Below, in pieces: positions 43,158-56,045 of a DNA stretch of 64,000 nucleotides. The notes beneath the pieces are model-generated. The model was given only the letters and a program-made list of their open reading frames with translations. It made no database searches and was not told where the DNA came from. The translations under genes were made by a program, and so were the position numbers. Source of the DNA: Orychophragmus violaceus. Taxonomy: Eukaryota; Streptophyta; Magnoliopsida; Brassicales; Brassicaceae. The stretch covers positions 1,488,001 to 1,552,000 of the forward strand of contig CM058234.1 in NCBI GenBank assembly GCA_030180135.1, written 5' to 3'. The first letter of the stretch is position 1; each line of letters starts with the position of its first letter.

Positions 43158-43170
43158 TATATATATATAT
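43158..43170 (+). promoter_or_regulatory. (TA)6 tract of DEFL gene C
   Basis: A 13-nt TA tract 83 bp before the ATG of DEFL gene C, followed by gatactcacgaatgcaata as in gene A. Confidence 0.55.
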
Positions 43171-43253
43171 GATACTCACGAATGCAATACACAGTTACAT
43201 CCATCACTTTTTATCTAATTAAGATTTGTATTATTTTAGTTGTATCATCAAAG

Positions 43254-43616
43254 ATGACTAAAACCACCATTCTTGCAATCTTTTTGGCTGTCCTCGTTCT
43301 AGGTTTGCTTACGTTCTCCTTGTCATTTATTCGATGTTTTTTTTTTTTTTTTGCTCATCACATTTATATTTTATAATAAAAAGAATTGAGATGATATATA
43401 TTAGTATATTACTTATGTTGTAAACATGTATCAATAATAGGGATGATGACTCAGGAGACGCAAGGACAACAAAGGTGTCATGAATATACTGATGCCCCAG
43501 TTTGTGAAATCAAAGAGTGTATGTGGGAATGTGATTATAAGCATAAAGGAAAACATGCAACAGGCGAGTGTGATGAGTTAAATAGATATTGCTATTGCAC
43601 TTTTGACTGCTATTAA
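43254..43616 (+). CDS. DEFL gene C: secreted defensin-like cysteine-rich peptide (type I)
   Basis: Exons 43254-43302 and 43441-43616, GT-AG intron of 138 bp, phase 1; 74 residues. Exon 1 is the same as that of gene A. Exon 2 encodes GMMTQETQG, then eight cysteines spaced as in DEFL peptides (RC-x8-C-x4-C-x3-C..., ending YCYCTFDCY). It differs from gene A in a few residues, including CHEY for CHSC and a two-residue longer loop before YCYC. The flanks also match gene A, so this is a recent segmental duplicate. Open, with no lesion. Role in defence or reproduction is unknown. Confidence 0.87.
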
Positions 43617-44452
43617 ATTTACAAAAAAAAAAAAAAACATATATCATCAAATATATTTTAATAAAATAAATGGTTGGAGAAAAAAAATAATATTGTGTAA
43701 TCTTTTCTGATTTTTATGATCAATCACTTGACATCATCGGATCCTACTAAATATCAACAAAAAGTTGAATGATACCAGGAGAATCACGGTTGAATGAACT
43801 CCACCTTGTTTGACTCAAACTCGATCTTGTCCACCATTTCGAACTCGTCGCATGATATGCTTTCAACTATAGCTAGCATATTAGTTATGTTGAATGTTTT
43901 ATTTGATTCAATTACAGTGTTTTATTTGGCCATCCTAAAAAAATCGCGGATAAAACGAAACACATATGTGAACTGTAATTTTAAAGGCTAAAAAATCGAT
44001 GGAATATCACATAGCTAAAATAAATACGTTGAAAACTTTCAATAAAAGATGTTTATTGAAATGAAATTGTGCAACTTATCTCGAAGCTGGGAATCTATTA
44101 AAGGATGTACTAGATCGGGTCTCTAAGATCATCGAACAAGTTGAGGTTCATCTTAAAGTATAACTGAAACTAGTGTCACGTCATTCCTTTTTGTGATATT
44201 GTTTATATGGTTGAATAGATTGGTTTCTAAATGTATTGCTCCTATTTTAAATATATATATTTTCAAATAGATTGCTTCCATTTTAATTACCCCATGTTTT
44301 TATTCAAATTCTACTAAACTCTAGTGGTTGAATTGTCTGATTTTCAAATGCATTACTTCCATTTTAGTTGTAACATGAATACCAATAATTAATGCTCGGA
44401 TTTTTAACCAAACCAAAGTAATTAAATCAAACTGAACTAAGTTTTCTAGTAA
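43617..44452. repeat. 3' flank and spacer after DEFL gene C
   Basis: Matches 9109-10000 downstream of gene A. It is cut at 44452 by the Tat element, and the spacer continues at 56046. No gene recognised. Confidence 0.7.
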
Positions 44453-44990
44453 TGTTGGTACTGGATTTCTCTTAGGAAATCCGACCCATTAACAGACAAG
44501 ACAAAGGCCCGTAATTACGAGCCCATTCCAGAATCAAAGATAGACGGGAGAGCCAACTCTCTTGTTGGGCCCAAGCAAAGCAAGTGCCTTGGAGAGGCCC
44601 AGACGATGCCGAAGCCGGAGACAATCGAGCTCGAGCTCGGCTGAGGATGACGTGGAGATAGAGCAACTCGGTCTTCGCCAGTTCAACTGATCCACATAAA
44701 TCTCGGAGATCGTTACAACGACGAGGCCGAAAGATCGGGACGAAGAGATCAGAATCGAGGCTATTTAAGAAGAGAAGTGGCGGCTCATTAAAGACAATTC
44801 CAACCTAGGCTAAGAACACTTCGATTAGATAGCTCGATCCTATACTTTGTACTCTCTTCTCGACTGTGTTTGTTCTATCTCGACGATCAATCTCAATAAA
44901 GTCTTTGATTCATAGGAAACTATACCACTTGTATATCCAAAAGTCCAAATCCACGAATACAAATTCTTAGTGTGAATCCCGGATCTCACA
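44453..44990 (+). repeat. 5' LTR of Tat element
   Basis: 538 bp, TGTTGGTACT...GATCTCACA. About eight substitutions separate it from 55508-56045. Confidence 0.93.
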
Positions 44991-44992
44991 TT

Positions 44993-45008
44993 TGGCGCCA
45001 ACTTTGGG
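44993..45008 (+). other. Primer-binding site of Tat element
   Basis: TGGCGCCAACTTTGGG, two bases after the 5' LTR; first seven bases as in tRNA-Asp-type sites. Confidence 0.75.
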
Positions 45009-45064
45009 GACATTCTATAGCCTTTCCTATCTTAAGAATCAGATCCTAGATCCGATAGATCGAG

Positions 45065-47422
45065 ATGAATCCCGACCAAACTGGCTCTCCCAGCGCCACA
45101 CCACCAGTTGACCGCCCTCAAACGGTCGACAACGTTCCTCAGAACACTACCGGGGTAAGAAACATGGGTCAGACCGACGACGTGTTGACGAGCTCTGCCT
45201 CAGTCACCACGACCTCGGCACCAGCCGGCTCCGTCGCTCAAACAATCGCGACAAGCCAGACTCCGACAAATGTTTTGTCAGGAACTAATGATCCGAGCAG
45301 AAACTGGGTGTGGATGAGAAATGACTCAATACCCACCCCAGGAGGAGGATCTGGAGTAACCAGACCTAATTCGCCACTACCTTCTTCTCCACAGAGACAA
45401 GGACCAAGCGATCTTGCCGAGATCCGTTCGATGTTAAGCCTGTTGGTAGATCGAACGAGAAACAACGAGGCAAGCGCAAGGGCCCAAGAGGTCGCAAACC
45501 GTTCTCTGGCAGTGCAGCTCGAAGAACAAGAGCGGCGCCTGAACGCCCGTCTTGAAGAGCTCGCCAGTCAAAGCCAAGGGGGCAGACCAACGCGAACTCC
45601 CATAATTCCTCCACCGTGTACTCGCTTGGACTTCTCCCAAGTAGTAACTCCTCCGGGAACGTCGGAAAATTTCGGTAATACGTCAAATAGCGGCTTCCGC
45701 CCTACAATGACCCCTATCGCGGTACCGACCCCATTTGGTTCGAGTTCAATGGTCACAGATCCAACCGGATCAAGAAACCGACCATTACCCGGGCCACCAC
45801 CTTTCCCGAGTAACTCTAACATCCGATCGAGGCAACCAGGAGGTTCTGCCTTCGCCTCGAGCTCGGGACTCCTTAATGGATCAAACTCAGTTCAGTTCCG
45901 AACGCCGCAGGTCGATCAGACGAGGTCGATCCCAACGATCGATCTCCTCGACCCCATTTTTCCGGAACAAACGTCAGGTCAGGCACAAGTCCAGTTCGCA
46001 CCCGCAGAAGGCGATGAACACGATATGCTTAGACAATACATTGAACAGGCTAAAGCCCAGTTTAACATTCTGAGCTCGAAAGTTCACATGGCGACGAGCG
46101 CGGCTCCTGACATCGATCGAGTGATCGAAGAAACACAACAAACGCCGTTCACAGATCGGATTGCGTTTGCAAGAATCCGTGAGATCAAGAAAACTAAGTT
46201 TCCAGAATTCTCTGGGAAATAAGACCCGAAAGCCCACATCAGGGCATTCCGACTAGCGATGGCATGGGTGTACCTTACCGATGAGGAGAGGGAGCCAGCC
46301 TTCTGCAGGCTCTTCGCGGAAAACCTATCAGGTTCTGCCCTAGAATGGTTTGTCGGACTGGAAGAAAGGTCCATTGACAACTTCACCCAGTTCATGACGG
46401 CTTTCCTCAAACAATACTCCGTTTTCATCGAGGAAAAGACTACCGAGGCAGCCTTATTTGGCGTCTCTCAAAAACCCGACGAAACACTTCGCTCGTACAT
46501 CGACCGATTTAAGGAAATAAAATCCAAAATCGCGAACCCACTAGATGAGGTAGCTATAGAAGCGTTAAGACGGGGACTATGGTTCTCAACCAGATTCCGC
46601 GAGGAAATAACAGTCCGCGAATCTCAAACGCTCGATGACGCCCTCCATCGCGCATCGGCCTTTGCTCGCCTCGAGGACGAAACCACGGCCCTCAGGGAAA
46701 AGCACCGAAAAGAAAAGACGTCGAGCTCGCAGAATTCAAACTCGAAAAAGGATTCCCGTAAGTCAGGGAACGTCAACGCGGTCGAGAGCCCAAAGAGCTC
46801 GAAGAAATTCGAGTTCGACAAGGAAAAATTCTGTGATTTCCACAATAAGAGAGGGCACTCGACCGAGGACTGCTATACTCGAGCTAAAGCAGAGGCTCAA
46901 AAACAAGAGTCCGAAAGCAAAAAGGACTCCGAGGTCGAGGAGGAAACTCTGTCCGACGAAAAGGAAAACAAACAGACCAAGGAGTCGAACTCCAAAAAGC
47001 ACTCTCAAAACAAACGGGAACGGTCAAAGGAGCCGGAATCTCCAGAAACACTCCCTCAAGGGTCGCGGAAGCGAGTCGAGTTCATCCTCGGCGAGCTTAA
47101 CCTGAGCGGTACTCCGGGAGGTTCGGCACTATCCCCGCCTCCGGCTCCTGCCAAAAGTTTACGCTCAAGAATCAATCTCCCTCGTTTCTGCCGGGGGGGG
47201 GGGGGGTGTACGGGCTATACCCCTAAACGAATCGACTTCATCTTCGGTGGCTCCAAGCTTTGCCGCGACTCGGTCAATTCGATCAAAGCTCTTCAAAGAA
47301 GAGTCGAGACCGACAGAGGGGGAAAACCCCAATGTTGGGTCCAGACCACGAAATCATCTTCCACGAGAGCGAGACAAGTAATCTCGACAAACCACACGAC
47401 GACGCTCTCCTCGTTTGTCTAG
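45065..47422 (+). pseudogene. Tat Gag region with in-frame stop
   Basis: Starts MNPDQTGSPSATPPVDRPQT and reads through a Pro/Ser-rich N-terminus, a short coiled-coil and a Gag core (AMAWVYLTDEEREPAFCRLF, LSGSALEWFVGLEE, LKQYSVFIEEKT). A stop (TAA, 46220-46222) occurs in frame right before DPKAHIRAF. A single-knuckle-type CDFHNKRGHSTEDC follows near 46830, then a Lys/Glu-rich linker. A homopolymer of G lies at about 47193-47206. The frame changes near 47335, where the protease frame at 47260-47838 takes over. Confidence 0.85.
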
Positions 47423-50400
47423 TAGTGGGAGATGTCGAACTCTCAAGGATAATGATTGCCACAGGAAGTTCGGTAGATGTCCTCTTTTACGACGCGTTCA
47501 AAAAGATGGACTTTAACGACTCCGAGATTGTGGAAGAAAAGACACCACTAGTAGGTTTTGCTGGCGAAACGACATACTCGATGGGCTCCGTCTTCGCCCC
47601 AGTAATTGCTGGAGGAGTTCGGAGAATGACAGAGTTCGTCATTGTAGATCGGCCAGCTCCCTATAACGCAATCCTAGGTCGACCATGGATATACGACATG
47701 AAAGCGGTACCATCGAACTACCACCAATGCGTAAAGTTCCCGACACCCAAAGGGATCAAAACCATTTACGGAAGTCAAAAGATATCCCGTCATTGTTACA
47801 TGAACGGATACAAGCAGATCGAGAAATCCCATGCGTAGCAATTACAGAAAGAGGAGGAGCTCGCCACCATGCATATCAAAAGGTCGAACGACCCCAGTCA
47901 AATAGGACCCCCAAAGAACCTCACGACTCAGGTCTGCATAGACGAGGCTCATCCCGAAAGACTCGTTGGCATCGGAATCGACATATCAGAGCTAGTTAAG
48001 AACGAACTGGTCTCTTTTCTCAAAAAGAACGTCGACTCCTTCGCTTGGTCTTCAGCAGACATGAAAGGGATAAACATCGACGTAACCAGCCATGAGTTGA
48101 ATGTCGACCCAACCTACAAACCGGTAAGACAGAAACGTCGAAAACTAGGCCCTGAGCGGGCCAAAGCCGTCAATGACGAGGTCGATCGGTTATTAAAAAT
48201 CGGATCGATCGGAGAGGTCAAGTACCCCAACTGGATCGCGAACCCCGTGGTGGTTAAGAAAAAGAACGGAAAGTGGAGGGTCTGTGTAGACTTCACGGAT
48301 CTCAACAAAGCATGTCCAAAGGACAGCTTCCCACTCCCGTACATCGACCGATTGGTCGAGGCCACCGCTGGACATCAGCTGCTATCCTTTATGGACGCGT
48401 TCTCAGGGTACAATCAAATATTAATGAACCCTGAAGACCAAGAAAAGACTTCGTTCATAACGGATCGAGGCACGTACTGCTACAAAGTCATGCCCTTCGG
48501 ACTGAAAAACGCAGGAGCAACTTACCAGCGCCTCGTCAACAAGATTTTTTCAGGACTTCTAGGCAAAACCATGGAAGTCTACATCGATGATATGCTGGTA
48601 AAATCTTCCAGGTACGAGGATCACATCCCCCAACTAAAAGAATGCTTTACCATTCTTAATAAGTATGGGATGAAACTCAACCCAGCTAAATGTACCTTCG
48701 GGGTCCCTTCAGGAGAGTTCCTCGGTTACTTAGTAACCGAAAGAGGGATCGAAGCGAACCTCAAACAGATCGCATCGTTCATAGAGATGAAATCTCCCAA
48801 AACAACGCGAGAAGTCCAGCGCCTAGCCGGCAAAATAGCTGCTCTGAATCGCTTCATCTCAAGGTCGACCGATAAATGTCTACCCTTCTATCACTTGCTC
48901 AAAGCAAACAAAAAGTTCCTTTGGGACGAAAAGTGCGAAGAGGCATTCACTCAGCTCAAAGCTTACTTAAGTGAACCACCCATACTGGCGAAACCAGTAG
49001 AAGGAGAACCCCTTTACCTCTACCTAGCTGTCTCGACGGCAACAGTAAGTGGAGTCCTGGTTCGCGAGGAACAAAACAAACAACGGCCGGTGTATTACAT
49101 CAGTAAGACCTTGATCGATGCTGAAACCAGGTACCCCGCCATGGAAAAACTCGCCTTAGCGCTAGTAACATCGGCTCGAAAACTCCGACCGTATTTTCAA
49201 TCGCACTCGATCATAGTGATGACCTCTCAGCCACTGAGAACCATCCTTCACAGTCCAAGCCAATCAAGTCGTTTGGTCAAATGGGCTATCGAACTTAGCG
49301 AGTACGACATTGAATACAAAGCTCGAACATGCCTAAAAGCGCAAGTACTGGCATATTTCATAATCGAGCTCCCTCCGACTATAGAACTCGACCCGACTTC
49401 GGCCCAAAGATGGAAACTCTACGTCGATGGAGCTTCCTCAAGACAAGGATCCGGAGTCGGAGTGAAATTAGTCTCCCCAATGGGTGAAGTATTAGAACAA
49501 TCGTTTAGATTGGGCTTCGCCGCATCGAATGACGAGGCAGAATACGAAGCGCTGATAGCCGGGCTTAGACTTGCGATAGCAATAGGAGCCCGAGAAGTAA
49601 ATGTCTTCAGCGATTCCCAACTGGCCACGAGCCAATATCATGGCGACTACGAGGCCAAAGACGGACGAATGGAAGCGTACCTACGGGTAGTCCATACATT
49701 GGCCGAACAGATCGAATTCTTCGACCTAACAGGAATCCCACGAGGTGAAAACACTGCAGCCGATGCGCTAGCCGCATTAGCATCGACATCAGATCCTAAC
49801 CTCAAAAGGATCATACCAGTCGAAGGGATAGAAAAACCAAGCATCGACATAGCTCTCAAAGCTTTGTCCTTGAAAGAGGACGGGCCCGCTGTGAAGAACG
49901 ATGTCAAACGCAAAGAGTGTCCCGGAGACACTAATAGAGACATCATCGAGATTGACGATGATCTTGATCCTAGAAACACCGTATACGTCGCGAACGTCCC
50001 CGACGGACCAATTCAAACCGCATCCACTAGTCAGGGACCTGAGCCTAACAACGACGAAGATTGGAGAACTCTGATCATTCGATACATCACAAACGGCGAA
50101 GTTCCCGACGGCAAATGGGAGGCGCGGAAACTTAAAATGCAAAGTGCGAGGTACTGCGTCACACAAGGAGAGCTCTTTAAAAGGAGCCTCTCCGGACCTT
50201 ACCTTAAATGCCTTGACAAAAAGCAAGCCCTAGCCGTGATTACACAAACACATGACGGATCCTGCAGAAGCCATTCCGGAGGACGAGCATTGGCCGTGCG
50301 AATCAAAAGGCAAGGCTACTATTGGCCTACAATGGCCACCGAATGCGAATCTTTCTCCAACAAGTGCGATAAATACCAAAAGCATGCCCCAATTATCCAC

Positions 50401-51309
50401 CAAGCGTCGGAGAAACTCTCCTCTATCTCATCACCATACCCATTCATGCGTTGGGGAATGGACATCGTTGGACCGCTGATCGCATCTGGCAAAAAGAAAG
50501 CCACACATCTATTGGTAATGACAGACTACTTCACCAAGCGGATTGAAGCAGAGTCATACCAGAAAATTAAGGACGTTCATGTTAAGGAGTTCGTCTGGGG
50601 AAACATCGTTTGCAGACATGGACTACCCCACGAGATCGTTACCGATAACGGATCTCAGTTCATATCAAACACGTTCAAAGAGTTCTGCAGAACTTGGAAC
50701 ATAAAGCTGACTTACTCAACGCCACGCTACCCCCAAGGGAACGGGCCAGCATAAGCAGCTAACAAAGCGATTATGAACGGCCTCAAGAAAAGGCTCAACG
50801 AGTGCAAAACAACATGGAGTGACGAACTCCCAGCCGTACTCTGGGCCTACTGGACTACCCCCCGCAAATCCACTGGCGAGACTCCCTTCTCGCTAGCTTA
50901 CGGAATCGAGGCGGTAGTACCAGTTGAAATTCTCGTGTCAAGCATTCGCAAAGAAGAATGTCCACGACAAGAGGAACTTAACAACAAGATGATAACTGAC
51001 GAGCTCGACCTCGTCGACGAAAGAAGGAACCTCGCATTAGCTCGACTCCAGAATTACCAACAAGCCGCAGCTCGCTACTATGATTCCCGAATCAAAACTC
51101 GAAGGTTTCAAGTAGGAGAGCTCGTCTTGCGGAAAGTGTTCGACCATAAAAAGGAAGAACACGCTGGAAAATTAGGGGCAAAGTGGGAAGGTCCTTACCA
51201 GGTCACCGACGTCGTAAAGGACGGGGTCTACCGACTCAAGTCGGTGGAAACCCAGAAGCCCGAACTACGACCTTGGAACATCATCAACCTCAAAAAGTAT
51301 TTCCACTAG
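47260..51309 (+). pseudogene. Tat Pol region (protease, RT, RNase H, integrase), damaged
   Basis: Protease: IATGSSVDVLFYDAF, with Ala where the catalytic Asp belongs. A stop (TAG) lies at 47836-47838. RT (from 47869): RVCVDFTDLNKACPKDSFPL and VYIDDMLVKS. RNase H twice, as usual for Tat: the Ty3 type after RT, and a second with LYVDGASSRQGSGVGVKL near 49420. Integrase: CDKYQKHAP, MDIVGPL, and IVTDNGSQF; 36 residues after its Asp the catalytic Glu codon is a TAA stop (50752-50754). The frame then goes on through the C-terminal region (KWEGPYQVTDVVKDGVYRLK) to 51309. All these breaks are in one copy, so it cannot code for enzymes now. Confidence 0.9.
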
Positions 51310-51512
51310 GAGTACATCAACATAATCGAACTACGAAATGACTTGATCCCCTTAAAAGGGTACGTAGGCAGCTCGACTTGGAGCGCAGCCACCCCCCCAA
51401 ACACAAAGCTCTTACCGAGCTCGACAACTTCTGACGAAGTCATACTAGCTTATCTTTGTGAAATCAAAATAAGTCTTCTAATCAAACGTCTCTTCCTGTT
51501 AGAGCCGTTACG

Positions 51513-52025
51513 GTGATATGAAATTATCTCTTCCAATAGCAAAGTGATATGAAATTATCTCTTCTAAGACAAAGCGATATGAAATTATCCTTCCCAAGTG
51601 ACCTGAAATGGCCTCTTCCAAAATATCAAAGCGATATGAAAATATCCCTTCCGAGCGACCTGAAACGACCTCTCCTAAAATCAAGCGATATGAAATTATC
51701 CTTTCCGAGCGACCTGAAACGGCCTCTCCCAAAGTAAAACGATATGAAATTATCGTCTCCAAGTGGTATGAAATTATCTCTTCAAAGTGATATGGAATTA
51801 TCTCTTCTATAACCAAGTGATATGAAATTATCCCTTCAAACGAGCGACCTAGAACGGTCCTCCCAAACCGAACGAACTGAAATGATCGTCCCAAAAACAA
51901 GCGACCTAGAACGGTCCCTCCAAATCGAACGAACTGAAATGATCGTCCCAAAAACAAGCGACCTAGAACGGTCCTCCCACTACGAACGAACTGAAATGAT
52001 CGCTCCAAAGAAAGAGATCCATAAT
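51513..52025. repeat. Minisatellite in Tat element
   Basis: Two linked tandem families: gatatgaaattatc-type units of about 25-50 bp (51513-51835), and three units of about 58 bp containing gcgacctagaacggtcc and gaacgaactgaaatgatcg (51840-52015). Frames on both strands are due to the repeats. Confidence 0.88.
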
Positions 52026-52566
52026 GATCTCCCTTAAGAATACAATTCTTCTAAACCTTATACGGATTAAAAGAATCGGGGGGCTGCCCCACCCCTTAAG
52101 CAAAATAACGAGGTCAAGACAGCTATTCAAGCATGCAACCTATACATACCCCAAGTCGGATCTTTGTAAGTTTACTTCGATTCGTTTTCATACTTCATAC
52201 TTCTCTTTTCAAATTCAGCGATTAAGCCTGAATCTTACATTACGAAGTAGTCGCCCTCCAGACTATTCCTAGCAGAGAGCTCGAGCTCAAATGTGATTGA
52301 CTTAAAGTTCACAAAGAACTACCTAAGGCAACTCAAAATAAGTTATCTGCTCGATTCCCCTGGAGAAGTTCGAATCGCCGCAACGGCTCGAATCTTATGT
52401 TAAGGCAAAAAAACATAAAAATCTATGCTAAGGCATAAAAGATTTAAAAAGCAGTTCATAAAAAGAAGGGGGACATAACGTCCCCAAGATCGAACAAAAA
52501 GCCCCTTGGGCAACAAAAGTCTGAAAAAGAAATAAAAAACCCTCTCGGGTAATAACAACGACAGTT

Positions 52567-54903
52567 TTAAAACGGTGCATAGGAGGAGTCGCCGATCAGG
52601 TCCTCCGCTCCATCGCCCGCCTCTCCTCTCGGCCGGGAGTCGACCTCGCCAATCGTCCTCGGGACGGTCTCAGCTGGGGGAGCAGGCGGAGAACTCGCCA
52701 TGGCCACGGAGTCCTCCGACATTGCCGGCAGGGCAAGCTTACCAACGCTAAAGTCGGAGACTGCCGCGGCCTCCATTTCCGCTAGAGCAACCCGTTTCTG
52801 CTCAGCCAGCTTAAGCACCTCTCGGGTCATGTCCACCTCTCCAGCCGCAATCTCAGCGATGAGCTAGATGTTGGCCAAGGTCTCCTGGAGACGGATCTCG
52901 GCACTTGTCTGGATTTTTCTCCTCTCAGCTCTCTCTTTAACCCCGGCCAAAATCACCAGATACTGGCCATGGAGTTCTTTCCGAGCCTTACGGAGCTCGA
53001 CCCGCTTCGACTCTTCCACAGTCCGAATTTGAGCCTCGGTGGCACCAAGCTGACAGGACAGCTCCTCCTCTCTCCTCTCGAGATACGCGATCCCTGCTTC
53101 CACGGTGGCATGACCCGCAACCTTCTCCTTCAAACGCTCCTCCCTGGCCAAGGCTTCCTGGAGCTCGGCATTCATTTGAGTAGCAGACTCTCGAGCAGAC
53201 TCGAGCTCGTAAGTCTGAGCATCCAGAACCTCGTTCTCAGACCGGACCGCATACGCATTCACGGCCTCAACGGCATATACAAAAAGACGGCGGTCGCTTA
53301 AACGAAAGGGGAAAGGGAAAGATAAAAGAAAGAAAGAAGACCAAAGCCAAAGACTTCTCACCTTCCCGACAGCCGCCATCATCTCGGAGTACTCACTACC
53401 AAGGACCGTCTCCCCAGAAACCGGGAGCTCAGAACCGACGGGCCTAATGCGCCTCAACAAACGAACCACGCCTTCTGGATCGTCCACAACCGAACACGCC
53501 TCTCCCTCCGACCCCTCCGGATCCCTTCCGGCGTCGACTTTACGACGTTTCGGCGAAGGGGGAAGAGAACCTCCTCGAATCCGACGATCCTCCCCGGATG
53601 AGTCCGACCGAGAGTCGCAAAGAGCAATACCTCCAGACTGAGGTAATATCACCTCTCGGTCGACCGAGGGGAGAATCGCGCCGGCCACCTCCGTACTCGT
53701 TCCTTCTGGGACCGGAAGGAGCGGGGTCTGAGCAGGAGGAGGAGGGAAGGCCGGAGGCGGAGGAGGGGCCCGGTCAAAAGCAAAGAGAATAGCATTGTCG
53801 AGCTCACCCAGCCCGATCTTGTCGACCAGGTCGACCGGGTCCTTCCCATTCCGGCGGCCGCTCACTCTGCGAGATGGCACCTCGCGAGGAGAGGAATTAG
53901 CAGCCGAGCTGCTGCCCGGGATGATTCGAGCTATAAATAAAATAAAAAAAATTAGACAAGTCGGAGCGACGACACAAAAAGAAACTCGAATCCAAACGAC
54001 TTACCTTCTTCCACCCGCTCGGTAATACGGATCGGAGGCTGAGCCCTTCGGATCGGAGCAGCCCGAGAAGGCTCGGAAGGAAGTGTCGGGTTTCGAGGGC
54101 CCGATGCGAGACCCGGGAGACCCCGTTCAGGGTTGGTTTGCAGAACGGCTTGCACGAGCCGAACCGTGAAACTGCCCCAATTAACAGCGCCCCTTCTCAG
54201 GCGAGCCAGCAGAGCCTCTGTAACCGGATTAGTTGCAAGCGACTTCGGGGCTTCTGCAATAAAAGCTGGAACGAGTATGGGACGGTCTAAAAAAAAAAGA
54301 AAGAGGAGAGAAGGATACTGAAACCAAGGCCTTACCAACGCTGGACGACCACCGAGACGGGATGACCGAATAGTCAAAATCCCCGACCGAATGATGGGTT
54401 ATCCTGAAAAAGAAGTATCGGTCCTTCCCCACATCTTTCGTCGGAACGTCCTCGAGAACCTTCCCGAAACGAGGCGAGAGGTAGTAAGTCCCCCGGAACT
54501 TAGCGTTATGCTTCACCGAGCAGACGCGCATGAGCTCCTCAGGACCAAACTCGATTCCTTCTTCAGCGGCCCTAACTCCAAGTCCGATGACATACCGGAC
54601 AAAGTTCGGCGTCACCTGATGAAACGCCAATTGGAGCTGGGCCAGCACCAAAGATATCAAGCGGGGAATAGGGAAGAAAAGCCCGCATTTCTCGAAGTAG
54701 GTGTATGAGGCGCAACAATAACCCTCCACCGCGGTCTCCGGCGACACCGCCGGCGACGGAATCACAATTTCCACCTCCGGTGGAATCCCGCAAACCCTCC
54801 GCAACCGTTCTATTTGGTCTACAGATAGGGAAGATGGTGGATGAGGACCAAACGAGCCCGCCGCCGCGCTAACACTAGCCCATGTCGCGTCTTTGAGAGC
54901 CAT
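52567..54903 (-). CDS. Antisense four-exon gene inside Tat element
   Basis: Exons, minus strand: 54336-54903, 54005-54253, 53362-53930 and 52567-53265. All three introns are GT-AG and the phases agree (1, 1, 0). Start MALKDATWASVSAAAG at 54903. The first exon has a domain (YFEKCGLFFPIPRLISLVL, ELMRVCSVKHNAKFRGTYYL) like the family once named 'putative gypsy type transposon' (PF04195). The middle is Pro/Ser-rich with SPKRRKVD, a nuclear-localisation-like motif. The end is a long coiled coil (ESARESATQMNAELQEALAR). A stop (TAG, 52864-52866) lies about 100 residues before the natural end. Antisense ORFs are known in Tat elements; splice sites here are my reading, the last acceptor (53265/53266) being the least sure. 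Confidence 0.75.
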
Positions 54904-55484
54904 GAAAAAGACGGTGTATCGGAACAAAGAAAGCAAATAGTTCTGGGAAGAAATTTTTCCGATAGAGAGAGAAGTAAAAAAAACCGGAGCAAAAGTGAGA
55001 GAGGAAGTGAAAGTGGGGAAGGAAGAAATCACCACTCGACAAATTACGAGAAAATCATAGTGGGAATCGTGCAAAATCTCAACCGCATGATTCCGAACTC
55101 GTAATAATTACGAGAAAATCGAGGTGATTTGGACTCTTCGCTTTCCCCCTAATCTGACCAAAGATGTGAAATCAACGACTGTGAGCGTGCGGCAATTAGG
55201 TCACATCATCAAACGAACGAGCCTGAAAAGACTCTTCGCGACCTTTGAATCTTAGCCGTCGACGGTCGACCAGATCTACGGTTGGAGATGAAATCCTTAA
55301 GCAAATACACGCTATAACCGCCGACGCGCTAAAAAGCAGATCAGCTCGTCTCACGCGCCCGACTCCGCACCATTGGATCGAAACAAGATCAAAGGATGGG
55401 GCAAAAATAATCATTAAATTTTTCACATCCTAGGCATGCGCCTCTTCCCAAGAACGTCCACCGCCCATTAACCTCGACTTCTCG

Positions 55485-55507
55485 AATTCAATGGGCTGGG
55501 GGGCTAT
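55485..55507 (+). other. Polypurine tract region of Tat element
   Basis: gggctggggggctat directly before the 3' LTR. Confidence 0.7.
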
Positions 55508-56045
55508 TGTTGGTACTGGATTTCCCCTAGGAAATCCGGCCCATTAACAGACAAGACAAAGGCCCGTAATTACGAGCCCATTCCAGAATCAAAGATAGAC
55601 GGGAGAGCCAACTCTCTTGTTGGGCCCAAGCAAAGCAAGTGCCTTGGAGAAGCCCAGACGATGCCGAAGCCGGAGACAATCGAGCTCGAGCTCGTCTGAG
55701 GATGACGTGGAGATAGAGCAACTCGGTCTTCGCCAGTTCAACTGATCCGCATAAATCTCGGAGATCGTTACAACGACGAGGCCGAAAGATCGGGACGAAG
55801 AGATCAGAATCGAGGCTATTTAAGAAGAGAAGTGGCGGCTCATTAAAGACAATTCCAACCTAGGCTAAGAACACTTCGATTAGATAGCTCGATCATATAC
55901 TTTGTACTCTCTTCTCGACTGTGTTTGTTCTATCTCGACGATCAATCTCAATAAAGTCTTTGATTCATAGGAAACTATACCACTTCTATATCCAAAAGTC
56001 CAAATCCACGAATACAAATTCTTAGTGTGAATCCCGGATCTCACA
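55508..56045 (+). repeat. 3' LTR of Tat element
   Basis: 538 bp, partner of 44453-44990. Followed by AGTAA. Confidence 0.93.

Larger units (their letters stand above)
44453..56045 (+). mobile_element. Tat-lineage Ty3/gypsy element with antisense gene
   Basis: 11,593 bp. LTRs of 538 bp (44453-44990, 55508-56045) differ at about eight positions. Target duplication is AGTAA (44448-44452, 56046-56050). The primer site is of the TGGCGCC type used by Tat/Athila lineages. Gag-pol on the plus strand is damaged by stops and a frameshift. Between pol and the 3' LTR lie a minisatellite and a spliced gene on the minus strand. Inserted in a DEFL spacer. Confidence 0.93.

Noticed and set aside
51508..52008. 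166-codon repetitive frame (SYHLVIEEII-like units)
   Set aside because: Caused by the minisatellite period; other frames are equally open.
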